Positions 52,583-62,033 of a DNA stretch of 64,000 nucleotides are shown piece after piece. The position numbers and the translations under genes were made by a program. Every line of letters begins with the position of its first letter. Position 1 is the stretch's first letter. Source of the stretch: Chitinimonas koreensis (GTDB taxonomy: Bacteria > Pseudomonadota > Gammaproteobacteria > Burkholderiales > Chitinimonadaceae); NCBI RefSeq assembly GCF_014353015.1, contig NZ_CP060704.1:1885001-1949000 (forward strand). Direction: 5' to 3'. The notes beneath the pieces are model-generated. The model saw only the letters and a program-made list of their open reading frames with translations. It was not told the DNA's origin and searched no databases.

Positions 52583-53347
52583 GTGGCTCTCTTCCAAAGC
52601 TCCACCAGCGCCGTACCGGCCGTGGCCAGCGTGCCGCGGCATGTCGCGATGATCATGGACGGCAACGGCCGCTGGGCGAAGAAGCGCTTCCTGCCGCGAG
52701 TGGCCGGCCACAAGCAGGGCGTCGAGACCATCCGTGAGATGGTCAAGGCCTGCCTCGACCTCGGCGTCGAATACCTGACGCTGTTCGCCTTCTCGAGCGA
52801 GAACTGGCGCCGGCCGCCCGACGAGGTGTCCTTTCTCATGGGGCTGTTCATCGCTGCGCTCGAGCGCGAGGTGGTCAAGCTCGACGAGAAGAATGTCCGC
52901 CTGCGGCTGATCGGCCGGCGCGACCGTTTCGCGCCGGAGATCGTCCGCGCGATCGAGACGGCCGAGGCCCGTACCCAGGGTAACCAGGGCCTGACACTGA
53001 CCATCGCCGCCGATTACGGCGGCCGCTGGGACATCCTGCAGGCCACCCGCGCGCTGCTGCGCGATCGGCCCGACTTCGCCGCCGAGCAGGAGATCGACGA
53101 AGAGGCGCTGACCCCCTATCTCGCCATGGCCTATGCGCCCGAGCCCGACCTGTTCATCCGTACCGGCGGCGAGGCGCGCATCTCCAATTTCCTGCTGTGG
53201 CAGCTCGCCTATACCGAGCTCTACTTCACCGACGTGTTCTGGCCCGATTTCGACCGCGGCCAGCTCGACCTCGCGATCGCCTCCTACCGCCAGCGCGAAC
53301 GGCGCTTCGGCCGCACCAGCGAACAACTGAAAGACGCCGCATGCTGA
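52583..53347 (+). CDS. uppS: Undecaprenyl diphosphate synthase (cis-prenyltransferase)
   Basis: 254 residues from a GTG. HVAMIMDGNGRWAKKRFLPR holds the catalytic Asp, AFSSENWRRP binds the substrate, and RTGGEARISNFLLWQLAYTE closes the site. It makes the C55 lipid carrier for peptidoglycan and O-antigen. It starts 11 bases after frr and overlaps cdsA by seven bases. Confidence 0.97.
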   Translation: MALFQSSTSAVPAVASVPRHVAMIMDGNGRWAKKRFLPRVAGHKQGVETIREMVKACLDLGVEYLTLFAFSSENWRRPPDEVSFLMGLFIAALEREVVKLDEKNVRLRLIGRRDRFAPEIVRAIETAEARTQGNQGLTLTIAADYGGRWDILQATRALLRDRPDFAAEQEIDEEALTPYLAMAYAPEPDLFIRTGGEARISNFLLWQLAYTELYFTDVFWPDFDRGQLDLAIASYRQRERRFGRTSEQLKDAAC

Positions 53348-54162
53348 AGACCCGCGTGCTGACCGCGCTGGCGCTGCTGCCGCTGGTGCTCGGCTGCCTG
53401 TTCCTGGCGCCGCCGTGGGGCTGGGGCCTGTTCGCCGCCTTCGCACTGACGCTCGGTGCCTGGGAGTGGAGTCGCTTCGCCCGCTTCGCCCGCGGCGAGA
53501 TGGTGGTGTTCGTGCTCGGCTTCGTCGCGCTGGCCGCAGCCTGGCTGGCCTTGCCGCTGGCGCGCAGCTGGGCGCCGCTGCTCGACCTGCTGGCGCTGCT
53601 GTTCTGGCCGCTGCTGGTGCCGATCTGGCTGCGACGCAAGTGGAGCCTGCGCCACAAGCCGCTGGCCGCCCTGGTCGGCTGGCTGCTGCTGCTGGCCGCG
53701 CTGGCTGGCGTCACCCGGCTGCACGAACTCAATCACGGTGCCTGGGCGCTGCTGTCGATCCTGGCCATCGCCTGGGTAGCCGACATCGCTGCTTATTTCG
53801 CCGGCCGCGCCTTCGGCCGCCGCAAGCTGGCGCCGACCATCAGCCCCGGCAAGAGCTGGGAGGGCGTCTATGGCGCGCTGCTGGCGGTCGCCGTCTACGT
53901 CGCCGCGCTGCATTACGCCGGCGCGCCGATCTTCGCCGCGATCCCGCTGTGGCTCGCGCTGCCTCTGGCCTGGGCACTGACCGCGGTCAGCGTGATCGGC
54001 GACCTGTTCGAATCGCTGCTCAAGCGCCAGGCCGGCCTCAAGGACAGCAGCAATCTGCTGCCGGGCCACGGCGGCGTGCTCGACCGCATCGACAGCCTGC
54101 TGGCGCTGATCCCGGTCTCGACCGCGCTGCTGTTCGGCTACGCCATGCTGAGCCTGGCCTGA
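53341..54162 (+). CDS. cdsA: Phosphatidate cytidylyltransferase
   Basis: 273 residues, about eight membrane helices from residue 5 on. The CDP-alcohol signature region at the C-terminus reads SVIGDLFESLLKRQAGLKDS, SNLLPGHGGVLDRIDSLLAL, and KLAPTISPGKSWEGVYGAL is also typical. It makes CDP-diacylglycerol from phosphatidate and CTP. Confidence 0.97.
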   Translation: MLKTRVLTALALLPLVLGCLFLAPPWGWGLFAAFALTLGAWEWSRFARFARGEMVVFVLGFVALAAAWLALPLARSWAPLLDLLALLFWPLLVPIWLRRKWSLRHKPLAALVGWLLLLAALAGVTRLHELNHGAWALLSILAIAWVADIAAYFAGRAFGRRKLAPTISPGKSWEGVYGALLAVAVYVAALHYAGAPIFAAIPLWLALPLAWALTAVSVIGDLFESLLKRQAGLKDSSNLLPGHGGVLDRIDSLLALIPVSTALLFGYAMLSLA

Positions 54163-54167
54163 ATCCC

Positions 54168-55364
54168 ATGTCGCATATCCCCCAGAATCTGACCGTCCTC
54201 GGTTCCACCGGCAGCATCGGCGTCAGCACCCTCGATGTGGCGGCCCGCCATCCCGACCGCTACCGCGTGCTGGCGCTGACCGCCAACGGCCAGGTCGACA
54301 AGCTGATCGAACAGTGCCTGCTGCATCGACCGCGCTACGCGGTGCTGGCCGAGTCCGAGCGGCTCGGCGACCTGCGCCAGGGTCTGCGCGACGCCGGCCT
54401 CGGCGACGTCGAAGCGCTGGCCGGTGTCGAGGCGCTGGAGATGGTCTCCGCGCTGCCCGAAGTCGACGCGGTGATGGCCGCCATCGTCGGCGCTGCCGGC
54501 ATGCGGCCGACGCTGGCCGCCGCGCGTGCCGGCAAGCGCGTGCTGCTGGCCAACAAGGAAACGCTGGTGATGGCCGGCCGGCTGTTCATGGAGGCCGCCC
54601 AGCACGGCGGCGCCACGCTGCTGCCGATCGACAGCGAGCACAACGCGATCTACCAGTGCCTGCCGCAGCCGTTCGACGACGCGCCGGCGCAGGGCGTGCG
54701 GCGTATCCTGCTGACCGCCTCGGGCGGTCCGTTCCGCCGCTTCACCGCCGAGCAGCTCGAGGCGGTGACGCCCGAGCAGGCGGTCAAGCATCCGAACTGG
54801 AGCATGGGCCGCAAGATCTCGGTCGACTCGGCCAGCCTGATGAACAAGGGCCTCGAGGTGATCGAGGCGCGCTGGCTGTTCGGCCTGCCGCCCGAGCGCA
54901 TCTCGGTGGTGGTGCATCCGCAGAGCGTGATCCACTCGATGGTCGAGTACGTCGACGGCTCGGTGCTGGCCCAGCTCGGCAATCCCGACATGCGCACGCC
55001 GATCGCCTACGGCCTGGCCTGGCCCGAACGCATCGACGCCGGCGTCGCGCCGCTCGACCTGTTCCAGATCGCCCGGCTCGATTTCGAGCAGCCCGATGCC
55101 GCGCGCTTCCCCTGCCTCGGCCTCGCCTTCGAGGCGCTGCGCCTGGCCGGCGCCGCGCCCGCCGTGCTCAACGCCGCCAACGAAGTGGCGGTGGCCGCCT
55201 TTCTCGACGGCCGCCTCGGCTTCAGCGCGATCCCCGTGCTCAACGAGTCGGTGGTGCGCGCGGTGGCGGCCGACTTCGACGCCGATTCGCTCGACAGCCT
55301 GATCGCCGCCGACGCCGCTGCGCGCCGCGCCGCCGACGACTGGCTGGGCCGGCGTGACGGCTGA
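54168..55364 (+). CDS. dxr: 1-deoxy-D-xylulose-5-phosphate reductoisomerase
   Basis: 398 residues. NADPH motif VLGSTGSIGVSTLDVAARHP, LLANKETLVMAG, metal-binding PIDSEHNAIYQCL, KISVDSASLMNKGLEVIEAR and VVVHPQSVIHSMVEYVDGSV are all present. It makes MEP, the second step of the non-mevalonate isoprenoid pathway. ATG at 54168, five bases after cdsA. Confidence 0.98.
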   Translation: MSHIPQNLTVLGSTGSIGVSTLDVAARHPDRYRVLALTANGQVDKLIEQCLLHRPRYAVLAESERLGDLRQGLRDAGLGDVEALAGVEALEMVSALPEVDAVMAAIVGAAGMRPTLAAARAGKRVLLANKETLVMAGRLFMEAAQHGGATLLPIDSEHNAIYQCLPQPFDDAPAQGVRRILLTASGGPFRRFTAEQLEAVTPEQAVKHPNWSMGRKISVDSASLMNKGLEVIEARWLFGLPPERISVVVHPQSVIHSMVEYVDGSVLAQLGNPDMRTPIAYGLAWPERIDAGVAPLDLFQIARLDFEQPDAARFPCLGLAFEALRLAGAAPAVLNAANEVAVAAFLDGRLGFSAIPVLNESVVRAVAADFDADSLDSLIAADAAARRAADDWLGRRDG

Positions 55365-55454
55365 CGCGCCGAATCGTTTGGCCGCCGTCCCTGTCGAACA
55401 TTCGGAGCGGTGCGTCCGCCGCCCCGACTGCCCCATCCGCCTGACCGAGTCGCC

Positions 55455-56804
55455 ATGTCGCTGCTGATCACCTTGCTTGCCTTCATCGTCGCCATCGGCG
55501 TCCTGGTCTCGATCCACGAGTACGGCCACTACTGGGTCGCGCGCCGCTGCGGCATCAAGGTGCTGACCTTCTCGATCGGCTTCGGCAAGCCGCTGCTCAA
55601 GTGGCAGCGCGGCGAGACGCAATGGCAGCTGGCGGCGATCCCGCTCGGCGGCTACGTCAAGATGCTCGACGAACGCGAAGACCCGGTCGCGCCGGAAGAG
55701 CTGCACCGCGCCTTCAACCGCCAGCCGCCGCTCAAGCGCATGGCGGTGGTGGTGGCCGGCCCGCTGGCCAACTTCCTGCTGGCCATCGTGATCTACTGGG
55801 CGATCTTCATGGGCGGCGTGCAGGTGATGGCGCCGCGCATCGGCGCGGTGACGCCCGATTCGCTGGCCGGCCATGCCGGTTTCGTCGCCGGCGACGTGGT
55901 GACCCGCATCGACGGCCGCGATATCGAGAGCTGGGCCGACGTCCAGCTGGCGCTGATCGACCGCGCCGCGGCGCGCGTGCGCAGCAGCGTCACGGTCGAG
56001 CGGCCCGGCGGCGGCGAGATCGATCGCATCCTCGACTTCACCGACATCGACAAGGATGCGATCGACGGCTCGCTGACCTCGCGCATCGGCATGTCGGTGG
56101 TGGCCTACCGGGTCGACGAGCCGCCGGCCGCCGGCAGTCCGGCGCAGCTCGGCGGCATGCGGGTCGGCGACCGCCCGCTGGCGGTCGAAGGCAGGCCGAC
56201 GCCCGACTGGCCGGCGTTCGCCGCCGCCGTGCGCGCCCGGCCCGGTCTCGTCACCCGCATCACCGTGGCGCGCGGCGCGCAGACCTTGGCGCTGACGCTG
56301 ACGCCCGAGGCGGTGGAGGAGGGCGGCCGCCGCATCGGCCGCATCGGCGCGGCCGGCGGGCCCGAGCCGGCCTCGCTGGCCGGCCTGCGCCGCGATGTCG
56401 CCTACGGCCCGGTCCAGGCGCTGGGCAAGGCGCTCGGCCAGACTTGGGACACCTCGGCGCTGTCGCTCAAGATGCTGTGGCGCATGGTCAGCGGCAACGT
56501 CTCGTTCAAGCAGCTGTCCGGCCCGGTCGCGATCGCCGACTACGCCGGCCAGAGCGCGCGGCTCGGCTGGGTCGCCTACCTGCAGTACCTGTGCCTGATC
56601 AGCATCAGCCTCGGCGTGCTCAACCTGCTGCCTGTGCCGGTGCTGGATGGAGGCCATTTGATGTATTATTCGGCCGAACTTTTGAGGGGCCGACCCGTGT
56701 CGGAGCGCGTCATGGAACTCGGCCAGCGCGTGGGCGTCGGACTCCTCGCCGCGCTGATGGTCGTCGCCCTGTACAACGACGTCACGCGTCTGCTCACCGG
56801 TTAG
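55455..56804 (+). CDS. rseP: Site-2 protease RseP
   Basis: 449 residues. The zinc motif HEYGH is in VSIHEYGHYWVARRCGIKVL near residue 20, PDZ domains lie between the helices (AGFVAGDVVTRIDGRDIESW and GGMRVGDRPLAVEGRPTPDW), and the second active-site motif LDG is in VPVLDGGHLMYYSAELLRGR. It cuts anti-sigma-E RseA and leftover signal peptides in the inner membrane. ATG at 55455; about 90 bases follow dxr. Confidence 0.97.
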   Translation: MSLLITLLAFIVAIGVLVSIHEYGHYWVARRCGIKVLTFSIGFGKPLLKWQRGETQWQLAAIPLGGYVKMLDEREDPVAPEELHRAFNRQPPLKRMAVVVAGPLANFLLAIVIYWAIFMGGVQVMAPRIGAVTPDSLAGHAGFVAGDVVTRIDGRDIESWADVQLALIDRAAARVRSSVTVERPGGGEIDRILDFTDIDKDAIDGSLTSRIGMSVVAYRVDEPPAAGSPAQLGGMRVGDRPLAVEGRPTPDWPAFAAAVRARPGLVTRITVARGAQTLALTLTPEAVEEGGRRIGRIGAAGGPEPASLAGLRRDVAYGPVQALGKALGQTWDTSALSLKMLWRMVSGNVSFKQLSGPVAIADYAGQSARLGWVAYLQYLCLISISLGVLNLLPVPVLDGGHLMYYSAELLRGRPVSERVMELGQRVGVGLLAALMVVALYNDVTRLLTG

Positions 56805-56880
56805 CCAATCCCCATTACCGGTGGACTTCCTTCAACGCACGCGGCGGCCCGGGCCCCGGCTCGCGCCGCCGGATTCGTTT

Positions 56881-59163
56881 ATGAAACCGACCTCGATCTC
56901 GCTCGCCCTCCTGGCTGTCTTCGGCCTTTCCGTTCCCGCCTACGCTTTCGAACCCTTCGTCATCAAGGACATCCGCGTCGAGGGTATCCAGCGGACCGAG
57001 GCCGGCACCGTCTACAACTACCTGCCGGTCAAGATCGGCGACCGCATCGACGACGACAAGGCCGCCGCCGCCCTGAAGGCATTGTTCGCCACCGGCTTCT
57101 ACAGCGACGTGCGCATCGAGGCCGAGAAGGACGTGCTGGTGGTGTCGGTCGACGAGCGCCCGGTGATCGCGGCGATCCATATCGAAGGCGCCAAGGAATT
57201 CGAATCCGACCAGTTGCTCAAGGCGCTGCGCGACAACGGCATGGCCGAGAGCCGCACCTACGACCAGTCGATCCTGGCCGCCGCCGAGCAGGAGCTCAAG
57301 CGCCAGTACTACAGCCGCGGCAAGTACTCGGTGATGATCAAGACCACCGTGACGCGGCTCGAGCGCAACCGCGTCGCGATCTCCTTCGACATCTCCGAAG
57401 GCCTGGTCGCCACCATCAAGCAGATCAACCTGGTCGGCAACGACAAGTACGCCGAGAAGGAGCTGAAGGACTACTTCCAGCTCAACACCGGCGGCTGGTT
57501 CAGCTGGTTCACCAAGAGCAACCAGTACTCCAAGCCCAAGCTGCAGGCCGACATCGAAGCGCTGCGCTCGTTCTACTTCGACAACGGCTACATGGAGTTC
57601 AACATCGACTCCCAGCAGGTCGGGCTGTCGGACGACAAGAAGGACATCTTCCTCACGGTCAACCTGACCGAGGGCGAGCAGTTCACCATCAGCGAGGTGA
57701 AGTTCGCCGGCGACCTGATCGTGCCCGAGGAAGAGCTGCGCAAGCTGCTCGACATCAAGGCCGGCGAGGTGTTCTCGCGCGCCAAGATCAACGCCGCCAC
57801 CGAGCGCATCTCGGACCGGCTGGCCGACGAGGGCTACGCCTTCGCCAACGTCAACGCGGTGCCGGCGGTCGACAAGGACAAGAACCAGGCCGCCTTCACC
57901 TTCTACGTCGACCCGGGCCGCAAGACCTATGTGCGCCGCGTCAACATCAGCGGCAACACCCGCACCCGCGACGAAGTGGTGCGGCGCGAGCTGCGCCAGC
58001 TCGAGGCTGCACCCTACGCCGGCTGGAAGATCAAGCGCTCCAAGGAGCGGCTCGACCTGCTCGGCTATTTCTCCGAGGTCAACGTCGACACCCCGCTGGT
58101 GGCCGACAGCACCGACCAGGTCGACGTCAACGTCAGCGTGACCGAGAAGCAGACCGGCAACATCCAGGTCGGCGCCGGCTATTCGCAGTCGGACGGCATG
58201 GTGCTGTCGGGCTCGATCGCCCAGGGCAATATCTTCGGCAGCGGCAAGTACCTCAAGCTCGAGGTCAACACCAGCAAGAGCAGCAAGGTCTACGCGATGT
58301 CGTTCAGCAACCCGTACTCGACGCCCGACGGCGTCGCGCGCGGCTTCGACATCTACCGCCGCCGCTACGAGCCGGACAACCTCAGCATCGGCTCCTACGT
58401 CAACGACACCTGGGGTACCGGCCTGAACTGGGCGGTGCCGGTCAGCGAATACGACAGCATCCGCTTCGGCCTCACCGGCGAGCGTTCCAAGCTGACGGTG
58501 TTCTCGAGCAGCCCGCAGTCCTACATCGACTTCGTCAACAAGTACGGCTACCTCAACCTGACCCTGCTCGGTTCGGCCGGCTGGGCGCGCGACACGCGCG
58601 ACAGCGCGCTGTTCCCGACCCGCGGCAAGCTGCTGGCCGTCAACGGCGAACTCGGCCTGCCCGGCGGCGACATCAAGTACGCCAAGCTGACCGCGCAGCA
58701 GCAATGGTTCTACCCGATCAACAAGAACTTCACCGCGCTGTGGAACGTCGAGGCCGGCGTCGGCCGCGGCTACGGCGGCCAGAAGCTGCCGTTCTACTCG
58801 AACTTCTTCGTCGGCGGCGTCAGCTCGGTGCGCGGTTACGAGACCTCGAGCATCGGCCCGCGCGACGCGGCCGGCGACACGCTCGGCGGCAACCGCAAGC
58901 TGGTCAGCAACCTCGAGCTGCTGTTCCCGATGCCGGGCATGAAGCTCGACAAGTCGGTGCGCTTGTCAGCGTTCGTCGACGGCGGTAGCGTCTGGGGCGA
59001 AGGCCAGAAGTTCAAATTCGGCGACATGCGCTATTCGACCGGTCTCGCGTTCAGCTGGCTGGCGCCGGTGGGCCCGATGAAATTCAGCTACGCCAAGCCG
59101 CTCAACGCCAAGGAAGGCGACAAGCTCGAGCGATTCCAGTTCTCGCTCGGCCAGATCTTCTGA
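56881..59163 (+). CDS. bamA: Outer-membrane assembly factor BamA
   Basis: 760 residues. A signal peptide (MKPTSISLALLAVFGLSVPA, cut near YAFEP), five POTRA domains (about 22-345) and a 16-strand barrel with the lid motif SSVRGYETSSIGPRDAAGDT. It ends FQFSLGQIF with the terminal Phe. It inserts beta-barrel proteins, here including the TonB receptor at 34118, into the outer membrane. Confidence 0.98.
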   Translation: MKPTSISLALLAVFGLSVPAYAFEPFVIKDIRVEGIQRTEAGTVYNYLPVKIGDRIDDDKAAAALKALFATGFYSDVRIEAEKDVLVVSVDERPVIAAIHIEGAKEFESDQLLKALRDNGMAESRTYDQSILAAAEQELKRQYYSRGKYSVMIKTTVTRLERNRVAISFDISEGLVATIKQINLVGNDKYAEKELKDYFQLNTGGWFSWFTKSNQYSKPKLQADIEALRSFYFDNGYMEFNIDSQQVGLSDDKKDIFLTVNLTEGEQFTISEVKFAGDLIVPEEELRKLLDIKAGEVFSRAKINAATERISDRLADEGYAFANVNAVPAVDKDKNQAAFTFYVDPGRKTYVRRVNISGNTRTRDEVVRRELRQLEAAPYAGWKIKRSKERLDLLGYFSEVNVDTPLVADSTDQVDVNVSVTEKQTGNIQVGAGYSQSDGMVLSGSIAQGNIFGSGKYLKLEVNTSKSSKVYAMSFSNPYSTPDGVARGFDIYRRRYEPDNLSIGSYVNDTWGTGLNWAVPVSEYDSIRFGLTGERSKLTVFSSSPQSYIDFVNKYGYLNLTLLGSAGWARDTRDSALFPTRGKLLAVNGELGLPGGDIKYAKLTAQQQWFYPINKNFTALWNVEAGVGRGYGGQKLPFYSNFFVGGVSSVRGYETSSIGPRDAAGDTLGGNRKLVSNLELLFPMPGMKLDKSVRLSAFVDGGSVWGEGQKFKFGDMRYSTGLAFSWLAPVGPMKFSYAKPLNAKEGDKLERFQFSLGQIF

Positions 59164-59208
59164 TACGTGCGCCGCATGCGGCGCGTCGCCAGCAACGAGG
59201 TAGTCAAC

Positions 59209-59700
59209 GTGAAACGTCTGCTCAGTCTGATTCTTGCCGCCGGCCTGGCTGCGCCCGCGTTGGCGCAGGACATCAAGGTCGGCTTCGTCAATCTCGACCG
59301 CATCCTGCGCGAGTCGGGCCCGGCCGTGAAGGCGACCAAGAAGCTGGAGAAGGAATTCGCCAACCGCGAGGCCGAGCTCAAGAAGCTGGTCGAGCAGGTG
59401 CGCGCGCGCCAGACCGAGCTGGACAAGGGCGGCCTGACCATGCCCGAGACCGAGCGGCGCAACAAGGAGCGCGAACTGGTCAAGCTGCAGCAGGACCAGT
59501 CGCGCATGCAGCGCGAATTCCGCGAGGACCTGAACGCGCGCCGCAACGAGGAGCTGTCGGGCATCCAGGAGCGCGTCTACAACACCATCCAGCAGATCGC
59601 CGGCAACGAGAAGTACGACGCGATCCTGCAGGAAGCCGTCTATATCAATCCCAAGCTCGACATCACCGACAAGGTGCTGAAGGCTTTGGCCGACAAGTAA
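59209..59700 (+). CDS. skp: Periplasmic chaperone Skp/OmpH
   Basis: 163 residues from the GTG at 59209 (ACGAGG upstream). A signal peptide MKRLLSLILAAGLAAPALAQ, then KVGFVNLDRILRESGPAVKA and a long charged coiled coil (KKLEKEFANREAELKKLVEQ onward), the tentacle of Skp. An upstream ATG at 59176 would spoil the signal peptide. It carries unfolded outer-membrane proteins to BamA, whose gene precedes it. Confidence 0.95.
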   Translation: MKRLLSLILAAGLAAPALAQDIKVGFVNLDRILRESGPAVKATKKLEKEFANREAELKKLVEQVRARQTELDKGGLTMPETERRNKERELVKLQQDQSRMQREFREDLNARRNEELSGIQERVYNTIQQIAGNEKYDAILQEAVYINPKLDITDKVLKALADK

Positions 59701-59707
59701 CGCGGTC

Positions 59708-60748
59708 GTGGACTATCGACTGTCCGACTTCGTCGCCCGCCTGGGCGGCGAGCTGATCGGCGAGGACGTGGCGATCCGCCAGGTCGGCACGCTGGAAGAC
59801 GCCGGCCCCGACCAGCTGGCCTTCCTCGCCAACGCCAAGTACCGCAAGCAGCTGGCCGATACGCGCGCCGGCGCCGTGGTGCTGCGCGCCGACGCCGCAG
59901 GGCTGACCGAGCGGCCGCGCATCGTCGCCGCCGACCCCTACCTGTATTTCGCCCGCGTCTCCACGCTGCTCAACCCGCTGCCGCGCCCCGCGGCCGGCAT
60001 CCACCCGAGCGCGGTGGTGGCGGCCTCGGCGCTGATCGACCCGAGCGCCAGCATCGGCCCCTTCGTCAGCATCGGCGAGCGGGCGCGCATCGGCGCCGAC
60101 GTGGTGATCGAGGCCGGCTGCCGCATCGGCGACGGCGTCGAGCTCGGCGCCGGCTGCCGGCTCTACGCCAACGTGGCGATCTACCACGGCTGCCGCCTGG
60201 GCGACCGCGTCACGCTGCATGCCCATGCGGTGATCGGCTCGGATGGCTTCGGCAATGCCTGGACCGGCGAGGGTTGGTTCAAGATTCCGCAGATCGGCCG
60301 CGTGCTGATCGGCAACGACGTCGAGATCGGCGCATCGACCACGGTCGACCGCGGCGCGCTCGGCGACACCGTGATCGAGGACGGCGTGCGGCTGGACAAC
60401 CAGATCCAGATCGCCCACAACGTCCACATCGGCCGCCACACCGCGATGGCCGGCTGCGTCGGCGTGGCCGGCAGCACCCGGATCGGCGCCTACTGCACCT
60501 TCGGCGGCAGCGCGATGATCCTGGGCCACCTCGAGATCGCCGACCGCGTCAACGTGATGGCCGGCACGCTGGTCGGCAAATCCATCCTCAAGCCAGGCAC
60601 CTACGTCGGCCAGTACCCGGTCCAGACGCACGAGGACTGGCTGGCCAACGCCTCGCACCTGCGCAGGCTCGATGCGCTGGTCACCCGCCTGAAAACAGTC
60701 GAACGTAAAGTCGGCCGCGACGATGCCGACCAGGGAGAACATGCATGA
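59708..60748 (+). CDS. lpxD: UDP-3-O-acylglucosamine N-acyltransferase
   Basis: 346 residues from a GTG. An N-terminal uridine-binding domain (LEDAGPDQLAFLANAKYRKQ) and a left-handed beta-helix of hexapeptide repeats with the catalytic His in NQIQIAHNVHIGRHTAMAGC. It adds the second acyl chain in lipid A synthesis. Four-base overlap with fabZ. Confidence 0.98.
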   Translation: MDYRLSDFVARLGGELIGEDVAIRQVGTLEDAGPDQLAFLANAKYRKQLADTRAGAVVLRADAAGLTERPRIVAADPYLYFARVSTLLNPLPRPAAGIHPSAVVAASALIDPSASIGPFVSIGERARIGADVVIEAGCRIGDGVELGAGCRLYANVAIYHGCRLGDRVTLHAHAVIGSDGFGNAWTGEGWFKIPQIGRVLIGNDVEIGASTTVDRGALGDTVIEDGVRLDNQIQIAHNVHIGRHTAMAGCVGVAGSTRIGAYCTFGGSAMILGHLEIADRVNVMAGTLVGKSILKPGTYVGQYPVQTHEDWLANASHLRRLDALVTRLKTVERKVGRDDADQGEHA

Positions 60749-61242
60749 CCCAAGTACTCGAAGCCATGGACATCCAGGGCATTCTCGACCACCTGCCGCA
60801 CCGCTTCCCGTTCCTGCTGATCGACCGCATCACCGAGCTGGTGCCGGGCGAGCGCATCGTGGCGCTGAAGAACGTGTCCTACAACGAGCCGTTCTTCGTC
60901 GGCCACTTCCCCAAGTACCCGGTGATGCCGGGCGTGCTGATCGTCGAGGCGATGGCCCAGGCGGCCGGCGTGCTGAGCTTCCGCACCACCGGCGACAAGC
61001 CCAAGGACGGCTTCCTCTACCTGTTCGCCGGCATCGACGACGTGCGCTTCAAGTCGCAGGTCACGCCCGGCGACCAGATGCTGATCGAGGTCAAGCTCGA
61101 ACGCCGCCTGCGCAATATCTGGAAGTACAAGGCGGTGGCGCGCGTCGGCGGCAACGTGGTGGCCGAGGCCAGCCTGATGTGCGCCCAGGTGCCGACCGGC
61201 GACAAGGCCGCCGCCAAGGCGCCCGCACCGGCGGCCGCCTGA
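60745..61242 (+). CDS. fabZ: 3-hydroxyacyl-ACP dehydratase FabZ
   Basis: 165 residues. The catalytic His is in LPHRFPFLLIDRITEL and the catalytic Glu in PVMPGVLIVEAMAQAAGVLS. A short Ala/Lys-rich tail (KAAAKAPAPAAA) extends the usual end. It dehydrates 3-hydroxyacyl-ACP in fatty acid synthesis and competes with LpxA for the same substrate. Confidence 0.98.
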   Translation: MTQVLEAMDIQGILDHLPHRFPFLLIDRITELVPGERIVALKNVSYNEPFFVGHFPKYPVMPGVLIVEAMAQAAGVLSFRTTGDKPKDGFLYLFAGIDDVRFKSQVTPGDQMLIEVKLERRLRNIWKYKAVARVGGNVVAEASLMCAQVPTGDKAAAKAPAPAAA

Positions 61243-61252
61243 GGACGAACGC

Positions 61253-62029
61253 ATGGCCCGCATCCATCCCAGCGCCGTGGTGCACCCGGCTGCCGAGCTC
61301 GCCGACGACGTCGAGATCGGCCCGTTCTGCCTGATCGGCGAACACGTGCGCATCGGCGCCGGCACGCGCGTCGGCCCGCACAACGTGATCGACGGCCACA
61401 CGGTGATCGGCGAGCGCAACGTGTTCCACGGCTCGGCCCACATCGGCTGCGCGCCGCAGGACAAGAAGTACCGCGGCGAGCCGACCCGGCTGGTGATCGG
61501 CGACGGCAACACCGTCTACCAGTTCGTCACCATCTCGACCGGCACCAGCCAGGACGAGGGCATCACCTCGCTCGGCGACGACAACTGGATCATGGCCTAT
61601 GTCCACATCGCCCACGACTGCCGGCTGGGCAGCCACCTGATCCTGGCCAACAACGCCACGCTGGCCGGCCACGTGCATGCCGGCGACTGGGTGTTCCTCG
61701 GCGGCTTCACCTCGGTGCACCAGTTCTGCAAGATCGGCGCGCACGCGATGACGGCCTTCACCGCCGCGGTCACGCAGGACGTGCCGCCCTACGTGACTGC
61801 CGCCGGCAACCGCGCCGCGCCGGCCGGCATCAACAGCGAAGGCCTGCGCCGCCGCGGCTTCGACAATGCGCAGATCCTCGAGATCAAGCGCGCCTACAAG
61901 CTGCTCTACCGCCAGGGCCTGACGCTCGAGGAGGCGATCGCCGAGATCACCGCGCGCGCGGCCGAGCGGCCCGAGCTGCAGGCCTTCGTCGATTTCTTCC
62001 CCACCGCGACGCGCGGCCTGATCCGCTGA
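61253..62029 (+). CDS. lpxA: UDP-N-acetylglucosamine acyltransferase
   Basis: 258 residues. Hexapeptide-repeat beta-helix with the catalytic His in YVHIAHDCRLGSHLILANNA and the C-terminal helices (IKRAYKLLYRQGLTLEEAIA). It transfers a 3-hydroxyacyl chain to UDP-GlcNAc, the first step to lipid A. AGGACG lies before the ATG, ten bases after fabZ. Confidence 0.98.
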   Translation: MARIHPSAVVHPAAELADDVEIGPFCLIGEHVRIGAGTRVGPHNVIDGHTVIGERNVFHGSAHIGCAPQDKKYRGEPTRLVIGDGNTVYQFVTISTGTSQDEGITSLGDDNWIMAYVHIAHDCRLGSHLILANNATLAGHVHAGDWVFLGGFTSVHQFCKIGAHAMTAFTAAVTQDVPPYVTAAGNRAAPAGINSEGLRRRGFDNAQILEIKRAYKLLYRQGLTLEEAIAEITARAAERPELQAFVDFFPTATRGLIR

Positions 62030-62033
62030 TCCG